From positions 186,001-250,000 of the forward strand of contig CAYJFS010000001.1 in NCBI GenBank assembly GCA_964369665.1: a stretch of DNA of 64,000 bases, in the 5' to 3' direction. The DNA is from Bilophila sp964369665. GTDB lineage: Bacteria > Desulfobacterota > Desulfovibrionia > Desulfovibrionales > Desulfovibrionaceae. A program made the position numbers and the translations under genes. Below the pieces are notes generated by a model that saw only the letters and a list, made by a program, of their open reading frames with translations, had not been told where the DNA came from and searched no databases. This document shows, piece by piece, positions 1-8,249 of the stretch (its first letter is position 1; each line of letters begins with the position of its first letter).

Positions 1-455
1 TTAGGTGGAACTTCAACCTCATATTTTTGCCCTTTATATTCATAAGCAAATACAGCAGTAGCAGAACCAGGGTTGATATTTTTTGTTTTAGAATCAAATA
101 CAGTATTGTTAGAGAGTACTGAGTTTGTAGCAAGTTGTTTGACATCAATAGAGTAGGTTCCATCAGGAACATCTGCAGATGCAACAACACTAGCAACACT
201 ACTATTTGAAAGAGAAGCTGTTTTCTTTAAAATTGAAGATATAGAATTAAACTTACTTAGTGTTTTTTCTGCTTCTTTTACTGTATCTATAAGTCCTTCA
301 AATGCTTTATATTTTTTAGTCCATCCAGCATGAGAACTTTCAAGACGTTTTTTAGGTATTTCTTCAATTTTCTTGAGTTGCTCAATCATTGATTGAAAAT
401 CTGTACCATTTCCTATACCAGAAAAGGAAATGCCCCCAGATAGATAGTCTGCCAT
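1..455 (-). CDS. fliD: Flagellar hook-associated protein 2 (filament cap), N-terminal part
   Basis: The reverse strand from the ATG at 455 reads open to the window edge, giving about 151 residues that begin MADYLSGGISFSGIGNG, followed by a predicted helical stretch (TDFQSMIEQLKKIEEIPKKR). The SG-G-G-D/N-x-x-S/QMI-x-QL start followed by IE-x-x-P-x-x-RLE is the hallmark of the FliD N-terminal D0 region, which sits as a pentameric cap on the growing flagellar filament and helps flagellin fold. An AAGGA ribosome site lies just upstream of the start. The gene is incomplete only because the window ends. A sigma-28-like promoter lies about 90 bases upstream, as expected for a late flagellar gene. 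Identification rests on the N-terminus alone. Confidence 0.8.
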   Translation of the reverse strand, partial: MADYLSGGISFSGIGNGTDFQSMIEQLKKIEEIPKKRLESSHAGWTKKYKAFEGLIDTVKEAEKTLSKFNSISSILKKTASLSNSSVASVVASADVPDGTYSIDVKQLATNSVLSNNTVFDSKTKNINPGSATAVFAYEYKGQKYEVEVPP

Positions 456-542
456 AAATTTGTCCTTATAAGAAAATTTTACCTATTGTATAATAATTAA
501 TAAAAATACAGCAAATATGATGCCAATACCCAACCTTTTTTC

Positions 543-569
543 TTATCGACAAAACTCCATAAAAAATTA
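543..569 (-). promoter_or_regulatory. Sigma-28 (FliA)-like promoter for fliD
   Basis: On the minus strand the sequence reads TAATTTTT, 11 bases, then GTCGATAA. The flagellar sigma-28 consensus is TAAAGTTT-N11-GCCGATAA, so 6 of 8 bases match in the -35 part and 7 of 8 in the -10 part, with exact spacing. It lies about 90 bases upstream of the fliD start and points into it. The match is seen in the sequence; its activity is inferred. Confidence 0.6.
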
Positions 570-871
570 GATATAAATGTATATAGTTATAAAAATATGT
601 AATAACTGAATAATGTATAGTTATGTTTTGTTATAAAATTTTTTAGCTATTCAATAACTAAAAAAATATACATAAATATATTTAACATACTTTAAACATT
701 GTAATAAAAAATCTAGTTTTATTTTATAATATAAATAGTGAATATATTTTATAAAACTTATAACTCTAAGGTTTCCAGGTAAAAAACTCTTACCATTACT
801 TTTATATTAAAATTTGTATTTATAGCACATTATTATTTATAATAACTTTAATTACTCATGATAGAGTAGTC

Positions 872-901
872 TTGACAGTAGTATTATAATATATTTAGAT
901 A
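872..901 (+). promoter_or_regulatory. Probable sigma-70 promoter of tRNA-Val
   Basis: A perfect TTGACA at 872-877 is followed, after 18 bases, by a weak TAGATA at 896-901, putting the transcript start about 20 bases before the mature tRNA. The -10 element is poor, so the -35 and the position ahead of a stable RNA gene carry the call. Confidence 0.4.
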
Positions 902-926
902 TAACGTAGTTTTTAAACAAAAAAGT

Positions 927-1002
927 AGGTGCGTAGCTCAGTTGGCAGAGCACTTCCTTGACATGGAAGGGGTCAGCAGTTCAAGTCTGCTCGTGCCTAC
1001 CA
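927..1002 (+). tRNA. tRNA-Val (anticodon GAC)
   Basis: A full cloverleaf can be folded by hand. The acceptor stem AGGTGCG pairs with CGTGCCT (two G-U pairs), the D arm is GCTC/GAGC, the anticodon stem CTTCC/GGAAG carries the loop TTGACAT with anticodon GAC, and the T arm AGCAG/CTGCT carries loop TTCAAGT. A discriminator A and an encoded CCA end the gene. It reads the valine codons GUC and GUU. It sits 67 bases ahead of thrS on the same strand and could share its transcript. Confidence 0.95.
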
Positions 1003-1069
1003 TAATAACCAAATAAAACAGCATTATTAATTTTTATTCATATAAATTATTTAACTATATAGGTGAACA

Positions 1070-3010
1070 ATGCAGGTTCATATTAATGAAACACCTGTTG
1101 ATATTTCTGAAAAACTATCCTGTTTTGATGTATTAAAACAAGTATTTGGTAAAAAAGCTGATCAGTTTATTGCATGTAAAGTTAACAATACAGAGCTACT
1201 TGATCTATCCATGACTCTGCCTATAAATACTAAAAAAATTACACCTATAACTCTAGATATGCCTGAAGGTCTTAAAATTCTTCGACATTCTTCTGCTCAT
1301 ATCATGGCTGCAGCAGTAAAAAATCTTTTCCCCCATGTTTATATAGCCATTGGTCCAGCTATTGAACATGGGTTTTATTATGATTTTGATACAAATAGCC
1401 CTTTTTCTCCTGAAAATTTCCCTACTATAGAAAAAGAAATGCAAAAAATTATTAATAAAAATCTAAAATTTGAACGTATCAAGCTACATAAGTCAAAAGC
1501 ATTGGAACTTTTTATACACTCACATGAAAAATACAAAGTAGAAATTCTTGAGAATATACCTGATGATGAAGTAACACTTTATAAACTAGAAGACTTTATT
1601 GATCTTTGTAAAGGTCCACATATACCTCATACAAATTTTGTAAAAGCTTTTCATTTACTCTCTGTAGCTGGAGCATACTGGAAAGGTAATGAAAAAAATA
1701 AAATGCTTTCTCGCATTTATGGAACAGCATTTCCAGATAAAAAAAGTTTAAACCAATATCTAAAACAACTTGAAGAAGCAAAAAAAAGAGATCATCGTAA
1801 ACTTGGAAAAGACTTAAATCTTTTTGAGTTCCATGAAGATGTTGCTCCAGGAATGGTCTATTGGCAACCAAAGGGTATGCTTCTTCGCACTATCCTTGAA
1901 GACTTTTTAAAAAAAGAACACCTTAAACGAGGCTATCAACTTGTTCAAGGACCACAACTCTTAAAACAAAAACTATGGGAAAAATCTGGACATTATGATA
2001 ATTATCAAGAAAATATGTACTTTGTTGATATTGAACATGAAAAATATGGTATAAAACCTATGAATTGCGTCTCACATATGCTCATATATAACTCTCATCA
2101 TAGGAGTTATCGTGAGCTGCCTCAACGTTACTTTGAACTTGGTGTAGTTCATAGGCATGAAAAATCTGGTGTTTTACATGGATTATTAAGAGTTCGCCAG
2201 TTTACTCAAGATGATGCACATATAATCTGTTCTCCTGAGCAATTAGAAGAAGAAATCACCTATGTTATAGCTTTTGTAAATGATATTATGTCATTATTTA
2301 ATTTTACATATAGAGTTGTTATTTCTACCAAGCCTGAAAAGGCAATTGGATCAGAAGAGGCATGGGAGCTTGCTACAGCAGCACTATTTAATGCTGTTCA
2401 ACATATAGGACTTCCTTATTCCATAAATCATGGTGATGGAGCTTTTTATGGTCCAAAAATTGATATTAAACTTACTGATGCTATAGGCCGAGAATGGCAA
2501 CTTTCTACTATTCAATGTGATTTCACACTACCAGCACGTTTTGAACTTCAGTATACAGCTTCTGATGGACAAAACCACCAACCAGTTATGATACATAGAG
2601 CTATATTAGGTTCATTAGAACGCTTTATAGGTATACTTATAGAACATTATATGGGCTGTTTTCCTACATGGCTTACCCCTATTCAAGCAAAAATTTTAAC
2701 CATTACTGATGCACAAAATACTTTTGCTGAAGAAGCTTACAAAGAACTAAAACAAAAAAATATTCGTGTAGAATTAGATACACGTAGTGAAAAACTAGGA
2801 TTCAAGATTCGTGAAGCACAGCTTGAAAAAATTCCATATATTCTTGTTATTGGAAATAAAGAAGTAGATCAAAAAAGTGTAAATACACGCTTGCATACTG
2901 GAGAAAATATTGGTATTCAGTCGCTATCTGAATGTATTGAGTACATTCAAAATGACTGTGATCAACCATTCAAAGCTGGAGGGATGAATTATCGCTTCTC
3001 TTACTACTAA
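1070..3010 (+). CDS. thrS: Threonyl-tRNA synthetase
   Basis: This cytoplasmic class II synthetase charges tRNA-Thr. The 646 residues match the family's usual length. Domains in order: an N-terminal TGS domain (about 1-62), the editing/SAD domain with its metal-type residues H73, H77 (HSSAH), C180 and H184 (CKGPH), the catalytic core with zinc ligands C333 (MNCVSH) and H384 (DDAH), motif 2 around FELGVVHRHEKSG, motif 3 HRAILGSLERF, and a C-terminal anticodon-binding domain. An AGGTGA ribosome site precedes the ATG. It heads the classical thrS-infC-rpmI-rplT-pheS-pheT cluster. Its last 20 or so bases overlap the probable start of infC, suggesting translational coupling. No T-box or other leader element is visible upstream. 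Confidence 0.97.
   Translation: MQVHINETPVDISEKLSCFDVLKQVFGKKADQFIACKVNNTELLDLSMTLPINTKKITPITLDMPEGLKILRHSSAHIMAAAVKNLFPHVYIAIGPAIEHGFYYDFDTNSPFSPENFPTIEKEMQKIINKNLKFERIKLHKSKALELFIHSHEKYKVEILENIPDDEVTLYKLEDFIDLCKGPHIPHTNFVKAFHLLSVAGAYWKGNEKNKMLSRIYGTAFPDKKSLNQYLKQLEEAKKRDHRKLGKDLNLFEFHEDVAPGMVYWQPKGMLLRTILEDFLKKEHLKRGYQLVQGPQLLKQKLWEKSGHYDNYQENMYFVDIEHEKYGIKPMNCVSHMLIYNSHHRSYRELPQRYFELGVVHRHEKSGVLHGLLRVRQFTQDDAHIICSPEQLEEEITYVIAFVNDIMSLFNFTYRVVISTKPEKAIGSEEAWELATAALFNAVQHIGLPYSINHGDGAFYGPKIDIKLTDAIGREWQLSTIQCDFTLPARFELQYTASDGQNHQPVMIHRAILGSLERFIGILIEHYMGCFPTWLTPIQAKILTITDAQNTFAEEAYKELKQKNIRVELDTRSEKLGFKIREAQLEKIPYILVIGNKEVDQKSVNTRLHTGENIGIQSLSECIEYIQNDCDQPFKAGGMNYRFSYY
2978..2983 (+). promoter_or_regulatory. 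Strong ribosome binding site of infC inside the thrS 3' end
   Basis: GGAGGG lies within the last codons of thrS. It is 4 bases from an ATT (2988) and 7 bases from an ATC (2991), both in the infC frame. No ATG, GTG or TTG in that frame has a comparable site, so this sequence decides the infC start. Confidence 0.65.
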
Positions 3011-3554
3011 ACCACGCCGTGATGTTCCTCAAGATGGTGTGCGTCGTAATGAACAAATTTTTGCCAGAGAAATCCGAGTTATTGGCCCAGATAGTGAGCA
3101 GTTAGGTATTTTAGATAGAAATGCAGCCATTTCTTTAGCTAAAGAACATGGCCTTGATCTTGTAGAGGTTGCTGCTACTGCAGATCCTCCTGTATGTCGT
3201 ATTATGGATTATGGTAAATTCAAATACGAGACACAAAAAAAGAAACAAGAAGCTAAAAAACGCCAAGTAGTCGTACAAATAAAAGAAATCAAAATCCGCC
3301 CTAAAACAGATGAACATGATTTTGAAACAAAAATACGACATATTAGACGTTTTCTTGAAGATGGTGATAGAGTAAAAGTTACGGTATTTTTTCGTGGGAG
3401 AGAAATTGTCCATAAAGATCGTGGTATTACTATGCTTGATCGTGTAGTACTTGAAACCAAAGATATTGGTAAAATAGAACAAGAAGCTAAGGTTGAAGGC
3501 CGTACTTTACAAATGTTACTTATGCCTTTACCTAAAAAGAATACAAATTTATAA
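2991..3554 (+). CDS. infC: Translation initiation factor IF-3
   Basis: IF-3 binds the 30S subunit, keeps 50S away and checks the start codon-anticodon pair. The N-terminal domain follows the VRRNEQIFAREIRVIGP start, with a basic helical linker (KKKQEAKKRQ) and the C-terminal domain beginning near the IKEIKIRPKTDEHDFETK stretch; PPVCRIMDYGKFKYE is the family signature. No ATG lies in frame at the expected start. A GTG exists at 3039, but it has no ribosome site and would begin directly at the conserved fold. Just after GGAGGG are ATT (2988) and ATC (2991), giving 188 or 187 residues. Use of AUU/AUC is a known infC trait through which IF-3 represses its own translation. I chose ATC for its better spacing; ATT is equally possible. 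Confidence 0.9.
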   Translation: MASLTTKPRRDVPQDGVRRNEQIFAREIRVIGPDSEQLGILDRNAAISLAKEHGLDLVEVAATADPPVCRIMDYGKFKYETQKKKQEAKKRQVVVQIKEIKIRPKTDEHDFETKIRHIRRFLEDGDRVKVTVFFRGREIVHKDRGITMLDRVVLETKDIGKIEQEAKVEGRTLQMLLMPLPKKNTNL

Positions 3555-3585
3555 AAAGAGTAGACATATATATAAAACTCTTTTT
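3553..3585 (+). terminator. Hairpin with T-run between infC and rpmI (attenuator or terminator)
   Basis: AAAAAGAGT and ACTCTTTTT form a perfect 9-bp stem around a 15-base loop, ending in T5. It starts at the infC stop codon and ends 20 bases before the rpmI ATG. It resembles a weak intrinsic terminator. In other bacteria the infC-rpmI junction is also where ribosomal protein L20 controls the operon, so a regulatory role is possible but not shown by this sequence. Confidence 0.45.
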
Positions 3586-3605
3586 AAGATATATTAGGAA
3601 AATTT

Positions 3606-3806
3606 ATGCCAAAGCTCAAAACAAAACGTGCAGCTGTTAAACGCTTTTCTACAACAGGCAGTGGAAAATTTAAACGACGTAGACAAAACCTACGACATAT
3701 TCTTACAAAAAAAAATGCTAAACGTAAAATGCGTTTAGGACAAACTGCTATAGTAGATAATACAAATGTTAAAGCTATCCAGCGCATGATGCCCTATAGT
3801 AGCTAA
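3606..3806 (+). CDS. rpmI: 50S ribosomal protein L35
   Basis: This small, very basic protein of the large ribosomal subunit has 66 residues, close to the usual 64-66. It starts MPKLKTKRAAVKRF, followed by the conserved TGSGKFKRRR and HILTKKNAKRKMRL segments. It lies between infC and rplT, the invariant bacterial order. An AGGAAA ribosome site precedes the ATG. The reverse-strand ORF over it is a shadow. Confidence 0.97.
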   Translation: MPKLKTKRAAVKRFSTTGSGKFKRRRQNLRHILTKKNAKRKMRLGQTAIVDNTNVKAIQRMMPYSS

Positions 3807-3866
3807 ACCCTAATATAATCATATAACTTTTTATTTATTAAAACTAACTAATATAAGGATACTGTC

Positions 3867-4229
3867 ATGCGTGTAAAAAGAGGTCTTGCTGCTCATCGTA
3901 GACATAAAAAATATTTAAAATTAGCAAAAGGTTTTCGTGGTGGCCGTAGCCGACTATACCGTACTGCTCGTGAAGCAGTTGAACGTTCACTTGTCTATGC
4001 ATATACAGGAAGAAAGCAGCGTAAACGTGAATTTAGAAAATTATGGATTTTACGGATCAATGCTGCTGCACGTGAACATGGGCTATCATATTCTAAAATG
4101 ATATTTGGCTTATCGCAAGCTGGTATTGAATTAAATAGAAAAATACTTGCTGACCTTGCAGTCAAACAAAAGAGTGACTTTGCATCTGTTGTTGAAATTG
4201 CAAAAGCTCATATCACTGCACAAAACTAG
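3867..4229 (+). CDS. rplT: 50S ribosomal protein L20
   Basis: L20 binds 23S rRNA early in 50S assembly and, in many bacteria, represses its own operon. The 120 residues begin MRVKRGLAAHRRHKKYLKLA, then the GFRGGRSRLYRTA motif and the C-terminal globular part with LWILRINAAAREHGLSYS and LNRKILADLA. The length is slightly above the usual 117-119. It follows rpmI by 60 bases with an AAGGATA ribosome site. Confidence 0.97.
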   Translation: MRVKRGLAAHRRHKKYLKLAKGFRGGRSRLYRTAREAVERSLVYAYTGRKQRKREFRKLWILRINAAAREHGLSYSKMIFGLSQAGIELNRKILADLAVKQKSDFASVVEIAKAHITAQN

Positions 4230-4295
4230 ATATTTATGAATGATTAGGTGCATAGGATATATAATACACCAAACATATCATAAAAGATCAAACAC

Positions 4296-5333
4296 ATGAA
4301 CTTATTTAAAAAACTTGAAAACCTGACTCCTGAACTACAAAAAGCTCTGGATCAGGCTTCTTCATTACATATTCTAGAAGAACTAAGAGTAGCCTTCTTA
4401 GGTCGTAAAGGTCGTATTGCACAAATTATGGCAAAAATACCTGAGCTAAGTGCTACTGAAAAACCAAAAGTTGGCCAGTTAGCAAATATAATAAAAAATC
4501 AACTTACAAAACATATAGAAGAACATAAAAATATTCTTGAAAAACAAAGTGAACTGCAATTATTACATGCTTTTGATGCAGGACTTCCAGGAAAACTTCC
4601 ATGGTGTGGTTCATTACATCCTATTACTAAAACCCTTGAGCAAATATGCTCAATATTTACAACGCTTGGATACACAATAGTTACAGGCCCAGAAATTGAA
4701 ACAGAATATTACAACTTTGAAGCATTGAATCTTCCTGCAGATCATCCTGCACGAGATATGCAAGATACATTTTACCTTAATAAATCTATTGTACTCAGAA
4801 CACATACATCTCCTATACAAATTCGCACTATGCTAAAAAAGCAACCCCCCCTTGCTATCATTGCACCAGGATGTGTATACCGTCGAGACTCCGATAACAC
4901 TCATACTCCAATGTTTCATCAGGTTGAAGGCCTTTTTGTTAATAAAAATGTTTCTATGGTTAACTTACGTGGAACACTTACAGCCTTTTTACAATCAATG
5001 TTTGGAGCTGACATAAAAACACGGTTTCGTCCAAGCTTTTTCCCATTTACAGAACCTAGTGCAGAAATGGATATTTCTTGTACATATTGTAACAATACAA
5101 AACACAAAAAAAACACTACATGTAGAATTTGTAAGGGGAGTGGTTGGCTTGAAGTCCTTGGTTGTGGTATGGTGCATCCAGAAGTATTTAAAGCTGTACA
5201 TTATGATTCTGACATCTACACAGGTTTTGCCTTTGGTATTGGTGTTGAACGTATTGCTATGTTAAAATATTGCATTGAAGATATTCGTATATTTTTTGAA
5301 AATGATATACGTTTATTAAAACAATTTACTTAA
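4296..5333 (+). CDS. pheS: Phenylalanyl-tRNA synthetase alpha subunit
   Basis: This is the catalytic subunit of the alpha2-beta2 enzyme that charges tRNA-Phe. It has 345 residues. An N-terminal coiled-coil (about 1-85) binds tRNA. The class II core shows HP at 108-109, the motif 2 region (VLRTHTSPIQIR, then PGCVYRRDSDNTHTPMFHQVEG) and motif 3 (FAFGIGVERIAML). Between PSAEMDIS and GWLEVLGCGMVHPEV sits a four-cysteine insert (CTYC...CRIC) absent from the E. coli enzyme but seen in other PheS lineages; it looks like a small zinc site. pheT follows after 41 bases. No PheM leader peptide was found between rplT and pheS. Confidence 0.96.
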   Translation: MNLFKKLENLTPELQKALDQASSLHILEELRVAFLGRKGRIAQIMAKIPELSATEKPKVGQLANIIKNQLTKHIEEHKNILEKQSELQLLHAFDAGLPGKLPWCGSLHPITKTLEQICSIFTTLGYTIVTGPEIETEYYNFEALNLPADHPARDMQDTFYLNKSIVLRTHTSPIQIRTMLKKQPPLAIIAPGCVYRRDSDNTHTPMFHQVEGLFVNKNVSMVNLRGTLTAFLQSMFGADIKTRFRPSFFPFTEPSAEMDISCTYCNNTKHKKNTTCRICKGSGWLEVLGCGMVHPEVFKAVHYDSDIYTGFAFGIGVERIAMLKYCIEDIRIFFENDIRLLKQFT

Positions 5334-5374
5334 GTAAAAGCAAAAATAAGTTACTTCTTAAAAGGTTAAAATAT

Positions 5375-7789
5375 ATGCTTTTAAGTCTTGAATGGCTCCA
5401 TGAGTTTGTTCCTTATGATGGAACACTACAAGAGCTTGGAGATTGTCTTACAATGCTTGGTTTTGAGCTTGAAGATTTATTATTTCCATATGACACACTT
5501 AAAAATGTTGTTATAGGACATGTTATTGCATGTAAAAAACACCCTGAAGCTGATAATCTTTCAATATGTGATGTGGATATAGGAGCTCAAGAAACTTTAT
5601 CTATTATTTGTGGAGCATCTAACATATCTTTAAACCAAAAAGTACCTGTTGCCTGTATTAACACAACATTACCTAATGGTTTAACAATAAAAAAAACAAA
5701 AATTCGAGGTATTGAATCCTTTGGAATGATTTGCTCTGAAGAAGAACTTGGTTTTGGTAAAGGTGCTCCAGGTATTATGGTATTACCAGAACATACACAT
5801 ATTGGTATACCTTTTACAGATGCTGTTCCTCTAGATAAAGAAATACTTAAAGTTAGTGTTACCCCTAATAGGGGAGACTGTTTATCTGTTCTTGGCCTTG
5901 CAAGAGAAATAGCTGTTGCATTTCACTTACCTCTTACTCACCCAAAAACAGTAATAGTTCAAAACCCAACTACTGAAGCCTCTAAAAATTGGACAATACA
6001 TATTGATCCAAACTCAAACTGTTCTCTATATCAACTCTGTAGCATTAGAAATGTATCTGTATCATTTTCTCCATTACATATCAGACAGAGGTTGCATGCT
6101 GTAGATATACAGCCAATCTCTAATATTGTTGATATTACAAATTATATACTTATGGAGCTTGGTCAACCACTACATGCCTATGATCAAGATACTCTTATAG
6201 GAAAAAATATACATATTAAATTAGCTGAAGAAAAAAAAAGTATCCATACACTTGATGGAAAACACTATGATCTTAAACCATCTGATATCATTATTTGTGA
6301 TGAAACAAAACCCATTGCGCTAGCAGGAATTATGGGATGTAAGCAAACAGAGGTTACTGAACAAACAAAAAATATTTTGCTAGAATCTGCTATTTTCCAA
6401 CCTAAAACAATTCGAAAAACTACAAGAAACCTTAATATAACAAGTGAATCTGCATATAGGTTTGAACGAGGTGTTGATCATGGAAATGCTGGCTATGCAT
6501 TAAACCAAGCAATACAACATATTCTTTCTATTGCTGGAGGAAAAGTAACAACAGATATTTGTTCTTATGAACCAAAACCATACAAACAACCTAATATTCA
6601 ACTTTCTTTAGATAAAGCAACATCTTTATTAGGTATATCCATCCCTGATACTTTTTATTTTGATACCCTTACACACCTTGGATGTGATGTTACATTAGTA
6701 AAAAATACTACAACCCCAACATATGATGTTAAAGTACCAACATGGAGAAGAGACCTTACACAACAAGTTGATCTTATTGAAGAAATAATAAGATTTAAAG
6801 GGTTAGATACAATACATGAACAATTACCTATGATTTGCCATTCACTTGATGAATTTAATACAGTCGATTCATTATATAGCTTTAGTGCTAAAGTACGATC
6901 ATGGGCTGCAAACATTGGACTTAATGAAACTAAACACTATAGCTTTATTTCTAGCAAAGAGCTTGATGTATATAACATGCCTTCTACTAATAAACTTATC
7001 ATTACAAACCCTCTTACAGAAGAACAGGATATATTAAGGACATCTGTTATCCCTAGCTTACTACATAGTATACGCTATAATATAGCCCACGGTAATACAG
7101 GTATAAGAATATTTGAAGTTGCTAACACTTTTACTTTTGATGCTTCTTCAGAAACAACAGCAGCAGAATACATGCATCTAGGTATAGCTATGCATGGAGA
7201 GCTCTTTGATACAGGATGGCCACAACCAAGAGTCGATGTAACATATTTAGATATTTTAGGTATTGTTGAACATCTTATACACTTCTTAGGCCTTAAAAAT
7301 CTTTCTACTGTAAAAACAGATCATTATGCCTTTCTTAATCCAGGTATTCTTCTTAATATCCATGGACATACAGTAGGTTATATAGGACATATCACAAAAA
7401 AAATTGCAACAACATGCCACACACACAAAGATATTTGGGTAGCTGAACTTTACATAGAAATGCTTAAACAACTCTATCAAGCAAGAGATATTTCTATTCA
7501 ATCACCACCTATTTATCCAGCTTCATATCGAGACATTACTATTATTACAAAAATAGGGCTTTCTATATCTTCTATTCAACAATATCTTGAAGAACTTTCT
7601 ATTGATTTTTTAGAACATATTGTATTATTAGATTTGTTTGAACCCAAAGATACAGATGAACGTCATAGTACATTTCGTTTGTACTTTCGACATCCAAAGC
7701 GTACACTTAAAGACAAGGATGTTGACATAGAATACCAAAAAATTGTTTCTGCACTCACTAATAACTTTAGTATACGGATATCACAATAA
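5375..7789 (+). CDS. pheT: Phenylalanyl-tRNA synthetase beta subunit
   Basis: This is the large subunit of PheRS, carrying editing and tRNA-binding modules. Its 804 residues match the long bacterial form. An EMAP-type tRNA-binding domain occupies about 40-150 (VVIGHVIACKKHPEADNLS, ICGASN). The B3/B4 editing domain is around 215-380, with ISNIVDITNYILMELGQPLHA. The B5 domain follows, then a class II-like core (RRDLTQQVDLIEEIIRF; NPLTEEQDILRTS). The C-terminal ferredoxin-fold anticodon-binding domain carries SYRDITII and ends with the FRLYFRHPKRTLKDKDV segment. It is co-directional with pheS and forms the obligate partner subunit. Confidence 0.96.
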   Translation: MLLSLEWLHEFVPYDGTLQELGDCLTMLGFELEDLLFPYDTLKNVVIGHVIACKKHPEADNLSICDVDIGAQETLSIICGASNISLNQKVPVACINTTLPNGLTIKKTKIRGIESFGMICSEEELGFGKGAPGIMVLPEHTHIGIPFTDAVPLDKEILKVSVTPNRGDCLSVLGLAREIAVAFHLPLTHPKTVIVQNPTTEASKNWTIHIDPNSNCSLYQLCSIRNVSVSFSPLHIRQRLHAVDIQPISNIVDITNYILMELGQPLHAYDQDTLIGKNIHIKLAEEKKSIHTLDGKHYDLKPSDIIICDETKPIALAGIMGCKQTEVTEQTKNILLESAIFQPKTIRKTTRNLNITSESAYRFERGVDHGNAGYALNQAIQHILSIAGGKVTTDICSYEPKPYKQPNIQLSLDKATSLLGISIPDTFYFDTLTHLGCDVTLVKNTTTPTYDVKVPTWRRDLTQQVDLIEEIIRFKGLDTIHEQLPMICHSLDEFNTVDSLYSFSAKVRSWAANIGLNETKHYSFISSKELDVYNMPSTNKLIITNPLTEEQDILRTSVIPSLLHSIRYNIAHGNTGIRIFEVANTFTFDASSETTAAEYMHLGIAMHGELFDTGWPQPRVDVTYLDILGIVEHLIHFLGLKNLSTVKTDHYAFLNPGILLNIHGHTVGYIGHITKKIATTCHTHKDIWVAELYIEMLKQLYQARDISIQSPPIYPASYRDITIITKIGLSISSIQQYLEELSIDFLEHIVLLDLFEPKDTDERHSTFRLYFRHPKRTLKDKDVDIEYQKIVSALTNNFSIRISQ

Positions 7790-7814
7790 TTATAAAAAAA
7801 TAGCAGGTATACTT

Positions 7815-8213
7815 GTGAAGGAAAAGTTACATAAAATTGGTGATGTAGCACAAAAACTTAACCTAAAAAGTTATGTATTAAGATATTGGGAAACAGAATT
7901 CCCTCAACTTCATCCTAAACGTACACCAAAAGGTCAACGTCTTTACTCTGAAAAAACAATAGAACTTCTTTCAAAAATTCAATACTTACTTCATGAACAA
8001 GGCCTAACCATAGAAGGTGCACGCAAAATTTTATCTGGAGACTCAGAGCTCACAGCCCTAAAAAATGCTGAACTTACAAACCCAGCTATGAACAATACTG
8101 TAAAAAAACAACATGTTGAAAAAAATACACTTGATAAACTACTTAGTTCTGTCCAAAAAGAACTTTTTTCTTTAAAAGACCTTTTACAGACTTATCCTAA
8201 GCCAAAAACTTAA
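7815..8213 (+). CDS. MerR-family transcriptional regulator
   Basis: This is a DNA-binding protein of 132 residues, taking the GTG at 7815 as start; the longer reading from 7743 would overlap pheT and adds only unlike sequence. The N-terminal winged helix-turn-helix is clear: HKIGDVAQKLNLKSYVLRYW, then ETEFPQLHPKRTPKGQRLYS, with the EGARKIL helix following. The C-terminal third (KNTLDKLLSSVQKELFSL) looks like a short dimerisation coiled coil; no effector domain or metal-binding cysteines are seen. It occupies the place held by ihfA in E. coli. Desulfovibrio relatives, to my knowledge, have a similar MerR-like gene after pheT. Its targets are unknown. Confidence 0.85.
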   Translation: MKEKLHKIGDVAQKLNLKSYVLRYWETEFPQLHPKRTPKGQRLYSEKTIELLSKIQYLLHEQGLTIEGARKILSGDSELTALKNAELTNPAMNNTVKKQHVEKNTLDKLLSSVQKELFSLKDLLQTYPKPKT

Positions 8214-8249
8214 TAAATATTTATAGATTGCTAAAAAAGAGCTATCATA

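Larger units (their letters stand above)
456..926. other. Divergent AT-rich intergenic region between fliD and tRNA-Val
   Basis: There is no credible open reading frame on either strand here; the sequence is mostly A/T runs. It contains a sigma-28-like promoter firing left into fliD and a TTGACA-type promoter firing right into the tRNA gene, both listed separately. I see no other structured element. Confidence 0.6.

Noticed and set aside
872..890. TTGACA with the nearby TATAAT as a promoter
   Set aside because: Only 7 bases separate them; the box at 896-901 gives a workable spacing instead.
7743..7814. Longer start for the MerR-type regulator
   Set aside because: It would overlap pheT and adds residues unlike the family; GTG at 7815 fits the fold.
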